From positions 101,161,026 through 101,225,025 of the forward strand of contig CM066051.1 of assembly GCA_033557465.1 (NCBI GenBank): a stretch of 64,000 bases of DNA, written 5' to 3'. Positions 21,601 through 32,040 of this stretch are shown here, in pieces. The notes below the pieces were generated by a model, which worked only from the letters and a program-made list of their open reading frames with translations, did not search any database and was not told the DNA's origin. A program made the translations under genes and the position numbers. The stretch comes from Ichthyophis bannanicus. Taxonomy: Eukaryota > Chordata > Amphibia > Gymnophiona > Ichthyophiidae. Each line of letters starts with the position of its first letter. Within the stretch, counting starts at the first letter, position 1.

Positions 21601-22610
21601 GCCTCACAGTGCGCCCCCCCATCCTGACAGACTGGAATCCATCATTATCAGGATCCACTGCGGCGTCTCCAGAGGCATGCCTGCCATCGTCTTGTCCGCA
21701 CGTAACCACCACTTGAGCGATGTGCAATGTTTCTTTGGATACAGCAGTGTCCGGGAAAGCTCGTGGTGCTGCACTGACCATCTTCACAACAGCGTGTGCC
21801 CAGGTAACCAAGTCAATTGATGCTGCCATTGACCCAGCACCTGTTGATAATGCCACACTGTTGACGCAGATATGCGGAGAAAATGTCTGACTTGAGCTTG
21901 CAGTGTCACCATTCTTTCCAATGGGGGAGGGACACAGTTCCCACATCCGTCTCGATCTGGCCCCCAGATACACCAAATCTTGGGCTGGATCTAGTCTACT
22001 CTTTGCCACATTGATAACCCAGCCAAGACTTTCCAGTAGAGTGATTACTCTTTGTGATCTTCTGGCTCTCCTCCAGGGACTTGGCCAGGATCAGCCAATC
22101 ATCCAGATAAGGATGGATGGAGGTCACCTTCCTGCCTTAGGGCGGCTGCCACCACCATCACTTTGGTGAATGTATGGAGGTTGTTGCCAGATCAAACAAC
22201 AATGCCTGAATCTGCAGTGCCAATGGGTCATTTCCAGAACGCAGAAATTGCTGATGTTCTGGCTGAATGGGAATGTGCAATATACCTCTGTAAGATCTAG
22301 GGAGGTCAGGAACTCTCCTTGCCAGACCACCACGATGACTGAGCATAGTGCCCCTTGTGGAAGCGGGGTACCCGGAGGCACTGATTCACCAGCTTGAGAT
22401 CCAATATGGGCTGGAAAGAACTTTGTTTTTGGAGACCACGACATAAATGGAATATCGACAACACTCTCATTGGTCTTTGGGCACCTCCACTACTGCCTGC
22501 AGCACGACCCAGTGTTACAAAGTGTCCCTCATGGATGCAAACTGCCACTGTGCCCTGCAGGGGGGAACTGACAAAGGCCTCCCGCAGAGGCTGAGAAACC
22601 TCCAGCACAG
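21601..22610 (-). pseudogene. DIRS-B3 reverse transcriptase, broken
   Basis: Minus-strand pieces read QPILDLKLVNQCLRVPRF, GEFLTSLDLTEVY (motif A) and HIPIQPEHQQFL, followed by a degraded motif C region near 22100 and then MAKSRLDPAQDLVYLGA. Several frames are needed to follow it. No functional RT remains. Confidence 0.7.
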
Positions 22611-24080
22611 ACTTCCCTGATGATCTTGAGAACTCATTGGTTGGTTGTGATCTTGGTCCAGGTAGTGTAAAATTTCTGTAGCCGACCCCCTCCCCCCCCC
22701 ATGGGAACTACCACCCCCTAAACCGCCCTGCATCATTGCGTCTTTTTTGTTGGTTGAGGGCCCGGAGGAGTAAAAACATCTACTGGCCCCTCGAAACCCC
22801 CCGAAAGGGCTGATCCCGGGAGGGGAATCTCCCTCACTGAAATGGAGCAAACCGTACCACTCAGAAGCGCTGGAAATCTCCTGACTGACCACTCCCTGGG
22901 ACTGGCTATAACCGGCTTCAACTTATCCTCTGCAAGTCGCCCCCCTTTGGACTCACTGAGCTCCTTTACCAACTTATCCAAATCCTCCGCAAAGAGGAGC
23001 TTTCCCCTGAATGGAAGCTTTCTCAATTGTGTCTTGGAGGAAACATCCGCTGACCAGTTCTGTAACCAAAGGTAAGGGCGGGCGGCCACTTTGGAGGCCA
23101 TATCCTTGGAGAGGCCCCTAATGAAATCATAAAAAGTGTCTGCCAGATACGCAACTCCAGACTCCAGTTTCGCCGCTTCCAGCAACAACGGACAGAAGCC
23201 CCTAGCATTGTCCAAGACTGACTGCGCCCAACAAAGATATGTGCGCACCACAAAGGCCCTGCAGACGGATACTTGCAAGGATAAGGCATTAATGTCAAAG
23301 ACCTGCTTGAACAGGGACTCCAACTTCTTGTTCTGTACATGCTTAAGCACTGAGGCTCCCTCCACCGGAATGGTTATCTTCTTTGTGACGGCCAAAACTG
23401 CCATGTCTACTCTGGGAGAGGGATCAAGTCCTTAACCTGATTCGGGAGGGGGTACAACTGTGTCAACACCCGCATTCCCTTCAGGCTTACCTCTGGGATG
23501 TCGCACTCATCTTGAATCATCTGCTTGTCCATCCGATGAAAGGGGAACGCAGCCTGGGTCTTCCGTACTGCCTGGAGCAATGGATCTTCAAGCGGGTCCT
23601 CCTGCTCTGGAGCATTCAGATCCATATTTAGGACCTTCAAGGAGTGTGCCATGAGTTCCGTGAGCTCTTTCCTGCAAAACACCTGCACTATGTGGCATTC
23701 CTCCCCTTGAGGAATCTCTCCCTCCTCGAGCTCTATATGCGTCATCTCCAGGCGTCTTCTCCTCCGTGTCTTCCATATCACCTGAATAGGTAGAGCTCTT
23801 ATCTTCCCAGGGGTCCTTCTCTACTTGGCTCCTGCTAGGCTCTGGCTCTCTCTTCGTCCTTACCACAGAAAGGGAGTCTGTCAGCCCTAGTTTCCTTGTT
23901 CTGCTCTGAGGACCTCCTAGATGGTCCTGGCCCATCTGTCTCATGCAAAAAGCCTTATGCATGAGCAAGAAAAACTCATTGGAAATGCCACAGTAGAGGT
24001 AGAGAGAGGGTTTGGGGGACCCCAAAGGCATTCCCCCTTGTATCCTGCTCCAGACTACCAGTTTCCATGGTCAGGGGAGG
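22611..24080 (-). pseudogene. DIRS-B3 gag-like ORF1
   Basis: The best block is an open frame of 223 codons (22733-23404) with AVLAVTKKITIPVEGASVL, DINALSLQVSVCRAFVV, YLADTFYDFIRGLSKDMA and FRGKLLFAEDLDKLVKEL. Upstream in other frames is an acidic stretch (THIELEEGEIPQGEE) and NEFFLLMHKAFCMRQMG. This gag differs strongly from DIRS-A gag, so families A and B have separate ORF1 types. 24081-25040 is leader without clear coding. Confidence 0.65.
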
Positions 24081-25039
24081 AAGATTCTCTTAAGCTTCTC
24101 CTGGCTCTGGACCTCCAAGCACCTGTTCCACCTGTCTCCACTAAGGTCCTATTCCACAGACCAGGACTCTGCCTCACAGCCCTGTCAAAAGCCGGCCACA
24201 GAGACAGCCCCCCCTGCGGGACCCACAGCTAAGACACACTAGTTTGGAGGGCATGTTGTGTCTACAGGGATCCACTGCGCTGTGCAGATGAGCTCCCCTG
24301 GACCTCACCTATACAGCTCTCCTCTGTCTTGTTTGCTTTTCCTCTGTTTTAAATGCTACCCTTTTGAAATGCAGAAAGGAAGCAAGCAGAATGAAAGCAA
24401 AGGAAAGTCTACATCAATCCCACAATTACTGGCTGTTCCTCTCTTCCCGGGCCCCCAGAAACACAAAAAAATGGGTTAGAGCCCTGTAGCATCCGTCCCA
24501 ACCCCAGAGGTCTCCCTACACATGGTGAATGGGCCCCCCAAATGGCAACGGTTCCTGCTTAAGCTGGGGAGAAGTTACACTGAACTGCAGCTTCTGTTGA
24601 GTCTCCCAAAACTTTTTTAGGTGGTTACCCGAGCTGTATGGGCAGGCAGAGCCTCTGCTCACAACAGCTATCTGGTGCGGAGAGCCTCCTGACATGCTGC
24701 TCAGCTGTGCTTTGAACGCTGGCAGCATTGGGTTGCCGAAAGCACGCTAAATCCCTCAGGAGGAAGCACAGCTGAAGTCTGTGCCTTCACTGCTCAAAAT
24801 GCCGGTATATGCTGATTTAGAGAGCCATAGGAGAATTACCTTTACCCTCTAAGGCTTCTCTGCCTGGTCCAGCTGGCTTCATGCTGTTTGGAGGTTTTTG
24901 GTTGGTTTTTACAAAATCTTTAATAAACAAGTCACATCACCAATCCTAGGCTAATCAGCTCAAATGAACTCTGGTATCAGATATCCTACCCAATTCATTT
25001 TCTAAAACTCCTTAGTTGTCCCTTCAATAAGTCCACTTA

Positions 25040-25192
25040 TGGGGATCAAGTCTCACAGCTGTTTGGAAACTGAGATACTGGAACTGGTGGGAGGTGGTGA
25101 AGTCAGAAATGTGACCTGCTCAGTCTCCAAGCTGCTGGTGTGAGGTGACAACCCACAAGTGGGGACTGGACTGGACTGGAGGAATGATAAGG
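25040..25192 (-). repeat. DIRS-B3 left inverted terminal repeat
   Basis: On the minus strand it starts CCTTATCATTCCTCCAGTCC and continues with CACTTGTGGGTTGTCACCTC and CAGCAGCTTGGAGACTGAGC. It is the inverse of 8860-8990. DIRS E begins 12 bases further right. Confidence 0.7.
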
Positions 25193-25899
25193 AATAGCAC
25201 TTAGTTAAAAAGGTAAAATTAGGCCTTAACCTGCTAATTTTCTTTCCATGTCATCCCTCCAGTCCAGTCCAGATGAGTGGGTTATGCTCAGCTACCAGCA
25301 GGTGGAGTCTGAGAACACAAACCTAAAGTGTGCTATAAGTAGCCTGTGCCAACTGACAATAGCCAGTATTCTCAGTCTCCAGCAGGTGGTAAAGGAGCAT
25401 GGCCTGTGCAGTCTGATACTGGACTTGGGCTGATGACAGTGCTGCAGGCCTGGGTTGCAGAATCCGGTGGTGCTGGGTCCCTCTCCCTTCTCCATCCAGC
25501 CGCTCCCAGCCAGCCTTTGGGAGGGAGAAGGGGGTTGATCAGGCTCCTCTGTCTTTAAGCAGCAGAAGAAGAGCAGGCAGCTTTGGAGGCAGGCTGCTGA
25601 GGCAGTGATGGTCTTCAGGGAAAGTGGCCACTGGGTAAGTCCAGGGACCGGCGCCGGAGGTGCAGGGCAGCACGGATGCTTTTCCATGGGCCACGGAGAC
25701 ATGGAACCTGTCTTGGGGCATTGTGTGTGGCAGCTGCAGGGCACAACTTTCAGAAGTTTGGCTGTTCCATGGTTTCCTGAGAGAGAACGCAGCTGCCGCG
25801 GATTGCTCGGGAGACCCAGAACAATGCAGGGCAGACTTCAGGGAGCGGGATTACTGCAATTTTTGCAGGAATCGCTGCCATTTTGACTGCATCAGGGGC

Positions 25900-26690
25900 T
25901 GAAGCCTTGGAAGGAATTGAACCCCCAACACTACGGTCCATGACTGAAATTTTGCGAGCATGTTGGCTGCAGGAGAGTGGGTGGGCCAGGGTCTCCCCCC
26001 CCCCCCCCCACACACACACACACACTTTACCTCATAATTTGTCCTCTTGCTTCACCAAGCCTTTCTCATGCAGCAAGCCTTGGGAGAAGGGTCCCTGGTG
26101 GCTAAGCGCCCCTTAGGGACAGATGCGAGGAGGACAATGGAGCTTGACTCCATGGGATCATTTGATTTTATGGACCCTTTAGAAGGGATGACAGACTTCT
26201 TGAAGGAGTGTTCTGCAGAGGAGCTGGAGGGGAGGGAACTCCTGGTGGAGGATCCAACAGCAGTGCCAATCTTTCACTGGGATGAGCTCTCCTCTCTTAT
26301 TTCAGAGTCCCTGGCAGTATTGCAAATTGTGGATGAGTCTAGGTTGGAGCCCACAGAGTCTTCAGAGGGACCCGCTGATGGAGGGCATCTGAAAAGTCCG
26401 GCAGTCCTTCCCGATCTATAGGGCTTTGAAAGCAATGATTGTGAAGGAGTGGAACCTCCTGACGCAGACAGCACGTTGGTCGAAGTATGACGTGGCTGTA
26501 CCCGATTCCCTTTGAAGAGGGAGAAGTTGCGCTTGCCTGAAGTGGACGCGCTCGTGTCAGCAGTTACTTGTAAGACTACCATCCCGGTGAAGGGTATGGG
26601 CCCTGAAGGATCCACAGGACAGGCGTATGGAAACCCTACTTAAGCAGGCTTTCAAGGTGTCTGCCTTGGCTCTGCAGGGCTTACATGGCT
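25900..26690 (+). pseudogene. DIRS-D gag-like remnant
   Basis: One open stretch of 124 codons reads LHQAFLMQQALGEGSLVA and then an acidic segment (FMDPLEGMTDFLKECSAEELE). Other frames add LKAMIVKEWNLLTQTARW and VDALVSAVTCKTTIPVKGM. These match gag blocks of B3 (HKAFCMRQMG, AVTKKITIPVEGAS). A CA repeat and a C run lie near 26000. The frame ends where RT should begin. Confidence 0.6.
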
Positions 26691-26699
26691 AGAGCCTGT

Positions 26700-27215
26700 C
26701 TCTGGTGGTCTCAAAGGATTCTGAGGAGGCAGCTTTATCTTGCAAAGAGCCTTATTTGGTCATTTCTAAGGAGAAGGTGGTTCTATGTTCGGTACCCACC
26801 TTCCTTCCTTACCAAAGGTCGTGTCCAGTTTTCATCTCAATCAGGCGGTTTTTCTGTCAGCCTTCTCAGAGTTTCAAGATTCTGAGGAGGCCCATCTTCT
26901 TCATAAGCTGGACGTCCGTAGGGCGTGCAAGCAGTACTTAAAGATGACTCAGGCTATTACGTCTGCATATCTATTGAAGGGGTGCCAGGTGCCCTTGGAG
27001 TTGTGGGCCACTCTACACAGGCTCAGATGTTATCTTAGGCTGAGTTTAGTCTGGTTCCCCTTCAGGACATTGGTAAAGTGGGGATGTGGTCATCTCTTCA
27101 TTCCTTTGTGTGGCATTACCGTCTGGATGTGCAGGCTTGACAGGAGGCAGCCTTTGGGGCCAGAGTCTCTGTTCCCACCCATCGTTGGTACTGCTTTGCT
27201 ACATCCCACTCAACT
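26700..27215 (+). pseudogene. DIRS-D tyrosine recombinase remnant
   Basis: Residues PTFLPKVVSSFHLNQAVFL, LHKLDVRRACKQYLKMTQ and ITSAYLLKGCQVPLEL align with the central recombinase. The expected HSTRAQ box reads TLHRLRCYL, and the C-terminus is frameshifted through the Tyr region (WHYRLDVQA in another frame). The N-terminal part and all of RT-RNase H-methyltransferase were lost by the deletion near 26690. Confidence 0.65.
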
Positions 27216-27230
27216 GGACTGGACTGGAGG

Positions 27231-27425
27231 GTAAACCTTTTTTTTATATATATTTGTTTTTATTGCGAAAGCCCAAGGAAGCATTTCTCAGTTTCAGGGT
27301 AATTTTTAAAAGGCATTTCCTTGGTCAAAACATCTTCCAAACAAAAAAAAGATGACTTTTTCTAAAATCACCCACAGTGTATGTGGATAAGCTCATATGC
27401 ATGCATCCTATGTACACATTAACTT
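27231..27425. repeat. Insert of about 195 bp splitting the D complementary region
   Basis: The first half of the ICR (CTCAACTGGACTGGACTGGA) is separated from the second half (AATTAGACCTTACCTGCTAA) by T-rich sequence starting with a TTTTTTTTATATATA tract. It looks like the tail of a small retroposon, but I do not recognise the body. Confidence 0.4.
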
Positions 27426-28249
27426 TATGTGAAATTAGACCTTACCTGCTAATTTTCTTTCCTGGAGTCCTTCCATTCCAGTCCGGGGCCCACCTGAGGC
27501 ATGATTATCTTTGGGCAATTGTCTTGCATTTGCTCTTGCAGAATTAGATTGGAATGGATACGTTAGGGGCAGCATGTGTTCGGTTTTTGGGGTCTTGACC
27601 CATTTGTCCTCTGTGTTCTGAGTCTTCACATTTTCTATTCAAGTTTTTGCCAGCGTAAAACAAAATGTAAAAACAAGAAATTAAAAAAAAAAAAAGAGAG
27701 AGAGAGAAGCGATGGGGGTGTTTCCCTCGTAGGCATATACTTTCTCCTTGATGGAACTTTTTGGGTTTTGGGAGGAGTTGGATGAGTATTCTCTTGTTGC
27801 TTATTTCTGAGAGTGGACGTGGCAGTCAGAGAATTGGGGTCGACTCCATTTTCTCTGCTTTGTGAGGTTGAACCTGGCTATTGTCGGTTGACACAGGCTA
27901 CTTATAGCACACTTTAGCTTTGTGTTCAAACCCACTCATCTGGACTGGGACTGGAGGGACTCCAGGAAAGAAAATTAGCAGGTAAGGTCTAATTTCACCT
28001 TCCTTGAGTCCCTCTAGTCCAGATGCCTTCTTACCAACAGAGACTGAGAGCGACTGGTTTGACATCACCTTTTGCAGTTACCGCCTCACCAGTATTTCTG
28101 TAACAGACTACTAATTAATTATTTAATATTTTAATTTCAAAACTTGCCCTGGAAAGCATTCAGAATAAGGAATACGGAACAACTACTCCCTAGCCTAGAC
28201 CCTTAAAGCAATGGATGATAATCCGAAACACACAGGTCGGGTCATGGGC

Positions 28250-28335
28250 TAGACTGACTTGAAGGGACTCAAGGAATTAAAATTAGTGGGTAAGGCTTAA
28301 TTTCATGACCTCATCGTTCCTCCAGTCCAGACATG
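28250..28335. repeat. DIRS-E internal complementary region
   Basis: On the minus strand ACTGGAGGAACGATGAGG is the inverse of the left end at 31455-31478, and TTAAGCCTTACCCACTAATT to TTGAGTCCC is the inverse of the right end. This fixes element orientation and shows what the complete right end should look like. Confidence 0.6.
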
Positions 28336-28439
28336 TGGGACATACCAAAGCAGTAACTAATGATGGGAAGGGGGGGAGCAGGGGAGCCTGATCTGCAACA
28401 CTCGCACCCCAAACTTTGTATCCTTTTGCACCTGAACAT

Positions 28440-29356
28440 CTAGGTGATAACATACAAAGGAATGGAGGGACAACCAAAGCACAGTCTTATAAATTTCAAG
28501 AGGTGGCACTGTGCCAGACTTGGCCCATTAAGATGACTGAGCTCTGGTGGAGTGGGTTCTGAGCCTGCTGGAACCGGCCACCCCTTGAGCAGATAGGCTG
28601 ATGCAATAGCTTCCTTCAGCCACCAAGTAATTGACGCCTTAGAGGCCACTTCATCCTTGCTTAGCCCCCCAACAAACATTCAGACCATCAAGTACTGATG
28701 AAGAACCTGCCAGATATCCAACTTGTGCAAAGCGTGAGGTTATCCAACTTGTGCAAAGCGTGAGCCTTTGGGTTCCCACCAAAGTTAGAAAATACCAGGA
28801 GAGAGACACTGAGCTAAAATGTCAAAACCACTTTGGGTACAAAGACATCACCTCTTTGTACAACAGTAATTGGAGCTCTGAAATTTTCCACATGGAGCAA
28901 AATGCCACCAGAAATACCATAAGTCAGCATCAAATCTTTCAGAAGAGACTCAATAGGAACCCCACAACAAATTCATGTCCCACAGTGTGGACCAAAGACT
29001 ACAAATATGTAATCCCTCTCAAATACCACACCACATCAGGCTGGGAAGAAAGACATGCCCTGTATCCTACCACCTTCACTCGCAGGGAATTTAGGGTAAA
29101 CCTTTTCACTAGTCTGCAAAAGGTTAACACATCAGGCAGCTCAGAACCCAGGAGGAAAATACTTAGGATGTTTCCAGATGCCCTCAAGTAAGAAATGCTC
29201 CTCCAAACCCAGTGACGCAGACCTATCCTCCATTATATTCAGGACTGCCAAGGTCTGGTACATAACCTTTATTTTATTTGTTTTTAACTGAACCTTGTGA
29301 AAGATCCACAGTACTGTGGAATCATCCTCTGGGGCCCTATCCCACTGATCTGAGGG
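28440..29356 (-). pseudogene. DIRS-E tyrosine recombinase, decayed
   Basis: Minus-strand segments include FVGGLSKDEVASKASITWWL, KEAIASAYLLKGWPVPAG, TLNSLRVKVVGYRACLSS and QPDVVWYLRGITYL, all standard DIRS recombinase blocks. HxxR and Tyr regions are frameshifted. A CR1 LINE cuts in at 29357. Confidence 0.6.
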
Positions 29357-30600
29357 ACATAGAAACATAGAAATCTGACGACAGAAAAAGACCACATGGC
29401 CTATCTAGTCTGTCCTTCCATATCAACTACAACAGTCATCTTTTTACCTTTAGAGATCCTCTGTGTTTGTCCCATGCTTTTTTGAATTCAGTTACTGTCC
29501 TCATCTCTACCACCTCCACTGGGAGACTATTCCACGGATCCACTACTCTTTCCGTAAAGAAATATTTCCGCATATCACTCCTGCATCTATCTCCCTTCAC
29601 CCTCATCCCATGTCTCCTCATAGCAGAACTTGCTTTCAATTGAAAGAGGCTCTCTCCCTGAACATTTAAAAATCTCAATCATATCACCTCTATCCTGCCT
29701 TTCCTCTAAGGTGTACATATTAAGATCCTTAAGTCTGTCCTCATATGTTTTATAATGAAGACCACTAATCATTTTAGTAGCCACCCTCTGCACCGACTCC
29801 ATCCTGTTCACATCTTTTTGAAGGTGCAGTCTCCAGAATTGCACACTATACTCCAAATGAGGTCGCACCAAAGACTTATACAGAGGCACTATCACCTCCT
29901 TTTTTCTGCTAGCCATTCCTCTCCGTATGCACCCAAGCATCCTTCTAGCTTTTGCCGTTGTCTTTTCTACCTGTTTAGCTACTTTAAGATCATCAGACAT
30001 AATCACGCCTAGGTCCCACTCTTCTTTAGTGGACAAAAGTACTTCACCCCTATACTATATTGCTCCCTTGGATTGCTGCAGCCCAAATGCATGACCTTAC
30101 ATTTTTTAACATTAAATCCGAGCTGCCAAATTCTAGACCATTCTTCAAGCTTAGCTAGATCCCTCCTCATGTTATCTACACCTTCCTGGGTGTCTACTGT
30201 ATTGCAGATTTTGGTATAATCCGCAAAGAGGCAAACCTTACCCAACAGCCTTCCGCTATATCACTAACAAAGATGTTAAAAAGAATCGGACCAAGGACAG
30301 ATCCCTGGGGCACACCACTGGTAACATCCTTCTCCTCAGAGTGAGCTCCATTTACCTGTACTCTTTGTCGCCTCCCACCCAACCAATTTCTAACCCAAGC
30401 AGTAACTTTAGGGTCCATCCCTAGGGTGCTCAGTTTGTTTATAAGTCGCCTGTGAGGAACAGTGTCAAAGGCTTTACTGAAATCTAAATACACCACATCT
30501 AGGGCTCTTCCTCGGTCCAACTCCCTGGTCACCCAGTCAAAGAAATCAATCAAATTTGTCTGACAAGACCTGCCTCTGGTGGATCCACTGAGTCCCTTGA
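29357..30600 (-). mobile_element. CR1-type LINE, 5'-truncated
   Basis: The 3' end on the minus strand is the familiar CAGATTTCTATGTTTCTATG block. ORF2 covers the palm and thumb of RT and the C-terminal domain: [27 protein letters not shown] (motif A), [14 protein letters not shown], a degraded FADYTKI in place of FADD, WDLGVIMSDDLK, HLEYSVQFW, and the terminal SLPVEVVEMRTVTEFKKAWD. Endonuclease and the RT N-terminus are missing through 5' truncation. Frameshifts near 30040 and 30240 and the mutated catalytic box make it dead. Confidence 0.85.
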
Positions 30601-30619
30601 TAGGACTGAAGCTCTGTCT

Positions 30620-31110
30620 TTCTGATTCTTCCCTAGGTCTCTGCATGTCTCTTAGACTCCTAGTTAAGTACCTGCTAGTTAGAACTACCTTGGAAGCTGC
30701 CCTAAGGAATTGATCTAGTCCCTGCATCAGGCCTTGCTTCATGCAAAAAGCCTGGTGCGGCAATAAAACTAATTTGAGGGAAAATGGAGTCCACTGCCCC
30801 CACACATTTGGCCTGTTGGAGGGTGGGATGAAGACAGCTCTCTCTCTGCCTGCAGCTGTGGTGTCCAACCAAATGGCGGTGGTGCTTGCCAAAGTAGATG
30901 CCTCACACGCTGCCTGAGATTGAGACTCAGCCATCTCCGTGCAATAGCTCTTCCACTCCATCAGAAAGTTAACTCTGGCAACTGCCACAGCACCCGTAAG
31001 TTGCTGCGCTGCAAGGGCATGACCAGAGTCCCGATGCGCTCCCCCACTGGCCTTCCCAAATCTGAGCATGCCGGCAGAGCTGCTGCAGGGCTCCCAAATG
31101 GTAGCCTGCT
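30620..31110 (-). pseudogene. DIRS-E gag-like remnant
   Basis: The minus strand shows [19 protein letters not shown], which matches the gag LLMHKAF block in B3 and LLMHRAH in B2, and an Ala/Ser-rich stretch with [18 protein letters not shown]. The rest of gag is not followed with confidence. It ends at the CR1 insertion. Confidence 0.4.
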
Positions 31111-31329
31111 ACTGCTGTTTTTTTGTTAGTTTTTTCAAAGAACTTTACCTGTATGCAGACTGTTTGGGAGAAGGAGCAGAGGAATCACCCAGACCCCTTC
31201 AGGGATTCTCTGAAAATTGGGAGGGACCCGCTGCACCTCAGGACACTCAGTGAGCTGTTTCATATTTCCCTGACGAGCTCATTTTTAAAATGACTATCTC
31301 CTGTGGAATCCCAACTGCACAGGAGCCTA

Positions 31330-31478
31330 AGCCACATCCATCTGCTGGAGACAGAAATACTGTTGTGACGAGGACTATGCAGGACTCTTATAGAGTGATC
31401 AAACCAATGGGTCTCTCTATCTACATCTGCTGGTAGGAGAGCATAAACCCACGTGACTGGGCTGGAGGGACAATGAGG
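31330..31478 (-). repeat. DIRS-E left terminal repeat
   Basis: On the minus strand it begins CCTCATTGTCCCTCCAGCCC, followed by ACGTGGGTTTATGCTCTCCT and CAGCAGATGTAGATAGAGAG. It has the general DIRS-B type layout and the inverse of its first bases in the ICR at 28310-28335. Confidence 0.55.
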
Positions 31479-31777
31479 ATGTTTAAATATAATTCTAAAT
31501 ACATATTTTTGTACAGAGAAGGAAGCCAGCGTCTGGGCCTTGTTACTGTTCTGAAGGAGAACCCACTAGAAGTTTGTCAGGGCCTTCCTTTTTATGTTGC
31601 ATGTTTCTGTGTAGTTCTTTGGGCCCAGTTGGTACCAAATTGTAGATTGTATAAGAAGTTTGTGTTATTGCTCATCCAAGAGCCAGAGACCTGTTTTCTG
31701 TGTGGAATTAGAACCTTCATCTGTGGAATTTCCTCAGTAAAGGTTAAAAACAAGCGGGAAAAGCAGAACTCCTTAAA
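31479..31777. other. Unassigned spacer
   Basis: No coding, repeat or RNA signature is recognised between DIRS E and the terminal repeat of the CACTA-like transposon. Its last three bases before 31781 (TTA, 31778-31780) are the left copy of that transposon's target duplication. Confidence 0.4.
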
Positions 31778-31780
31778 TTA

Positions 31781-31833
31781 CACTATGTAACACAATTTTT
31801 TTCCTGGGTAGCGACTGTTATTTCCTAATTGCT
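31781..31833 (+). repeat. CACTA-like transposon terminal inverted repeat (left)
   Basis: Begins CACTATGTAACACAATTTTT, then CCTGGGTAGCGACTGTTATT. The partner at 47795-47848 has a 12-15 bp longer T-rich spacer before CCTGGGTA. The flanking TTA is the duplicated target. Confidence 0.75.
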
Positions 31834-32040
31834 TATAACTTAAAAGTATGGAAAATGGTGGTTATTTTAATTAAACTTTGCTTTTGTGAACAAGAGATTG
31901 ATATTTGTGAAATTTACGTATTCCCATTATTAAAACAGGCTTACTTGTGACTTTTTGTTCAGATAAAATAAAACACAACATATAATATTTACTTAAGTTG
32001 TTCAAGAAAGACCATAAAACATTTAGAAGTGAGTAGATTT

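Larger units (their letters stand above)
8806..25192 (-). mobile_element. DIRS-B element B3, split by two nested DIRS
   Basis: One minus-strand DIRS element reads from its left end at 25192 through gag, RT, RNase H, methyltransferase and the first half of the recombinase to about 20147. It resumes at 9705 with the rest of the recombinase, the ICR (about 9316-9400) and the right terminal repeat ending near 8806. At the break the minus-strand reading GAGGCAGCATCAAAAG joins directly onto ACCTCCATTAC. The uninterrupted homologue near 19400 reads the same way across this point. The interrupting 10.4 kb is exactly DIRS C plus DIRS B2. Confidence 0.8.
25244..27998 (+). mobile_element. DIRS element D, internal deletion, nested in E
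   Basis: The left repeat at 25244-25400 (TGTCATCCCTCCAGTCCAGT, GATGAGTGGGTT, AAAGTGTGCTATAAGTAGCC) is mirrored at 27885-27975. Inside are gag and recombinase remnants only. The ICR near 27205 is split by a 195 bp insert. At 2.75 kb it is a deletion derivative that could have moved only with proteins from other copies. It lies within the right terminal repeat of element E. Confidence 0.7.
25205..31478 (-). mobile_element. DIRS element E (gag and recombinase only), twice interrupted
   Basis: It is minus-strand. Its left repeat is at 31330-31478, gag-like remnant at 30620-31110, recombinase at 28440-29356, ICR at 28250-28335 and right repeat from about 28140 down to 27999. The last 39 bases of the right repeat are displaced to 25205-25243 because DIRS D (25244-27998) inserted within them. 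A CR1 LINE interrupts 29357-30600. No RT, RNase H or methyltransferase sequence is seen. Confidence 0.65.

Noticed and set aside
25205..27998. DIRS D first read as having two identical right ends
   Set aside because: The extra 39 bases at 25205-25243 are explained as the displaced end of DIRS E.
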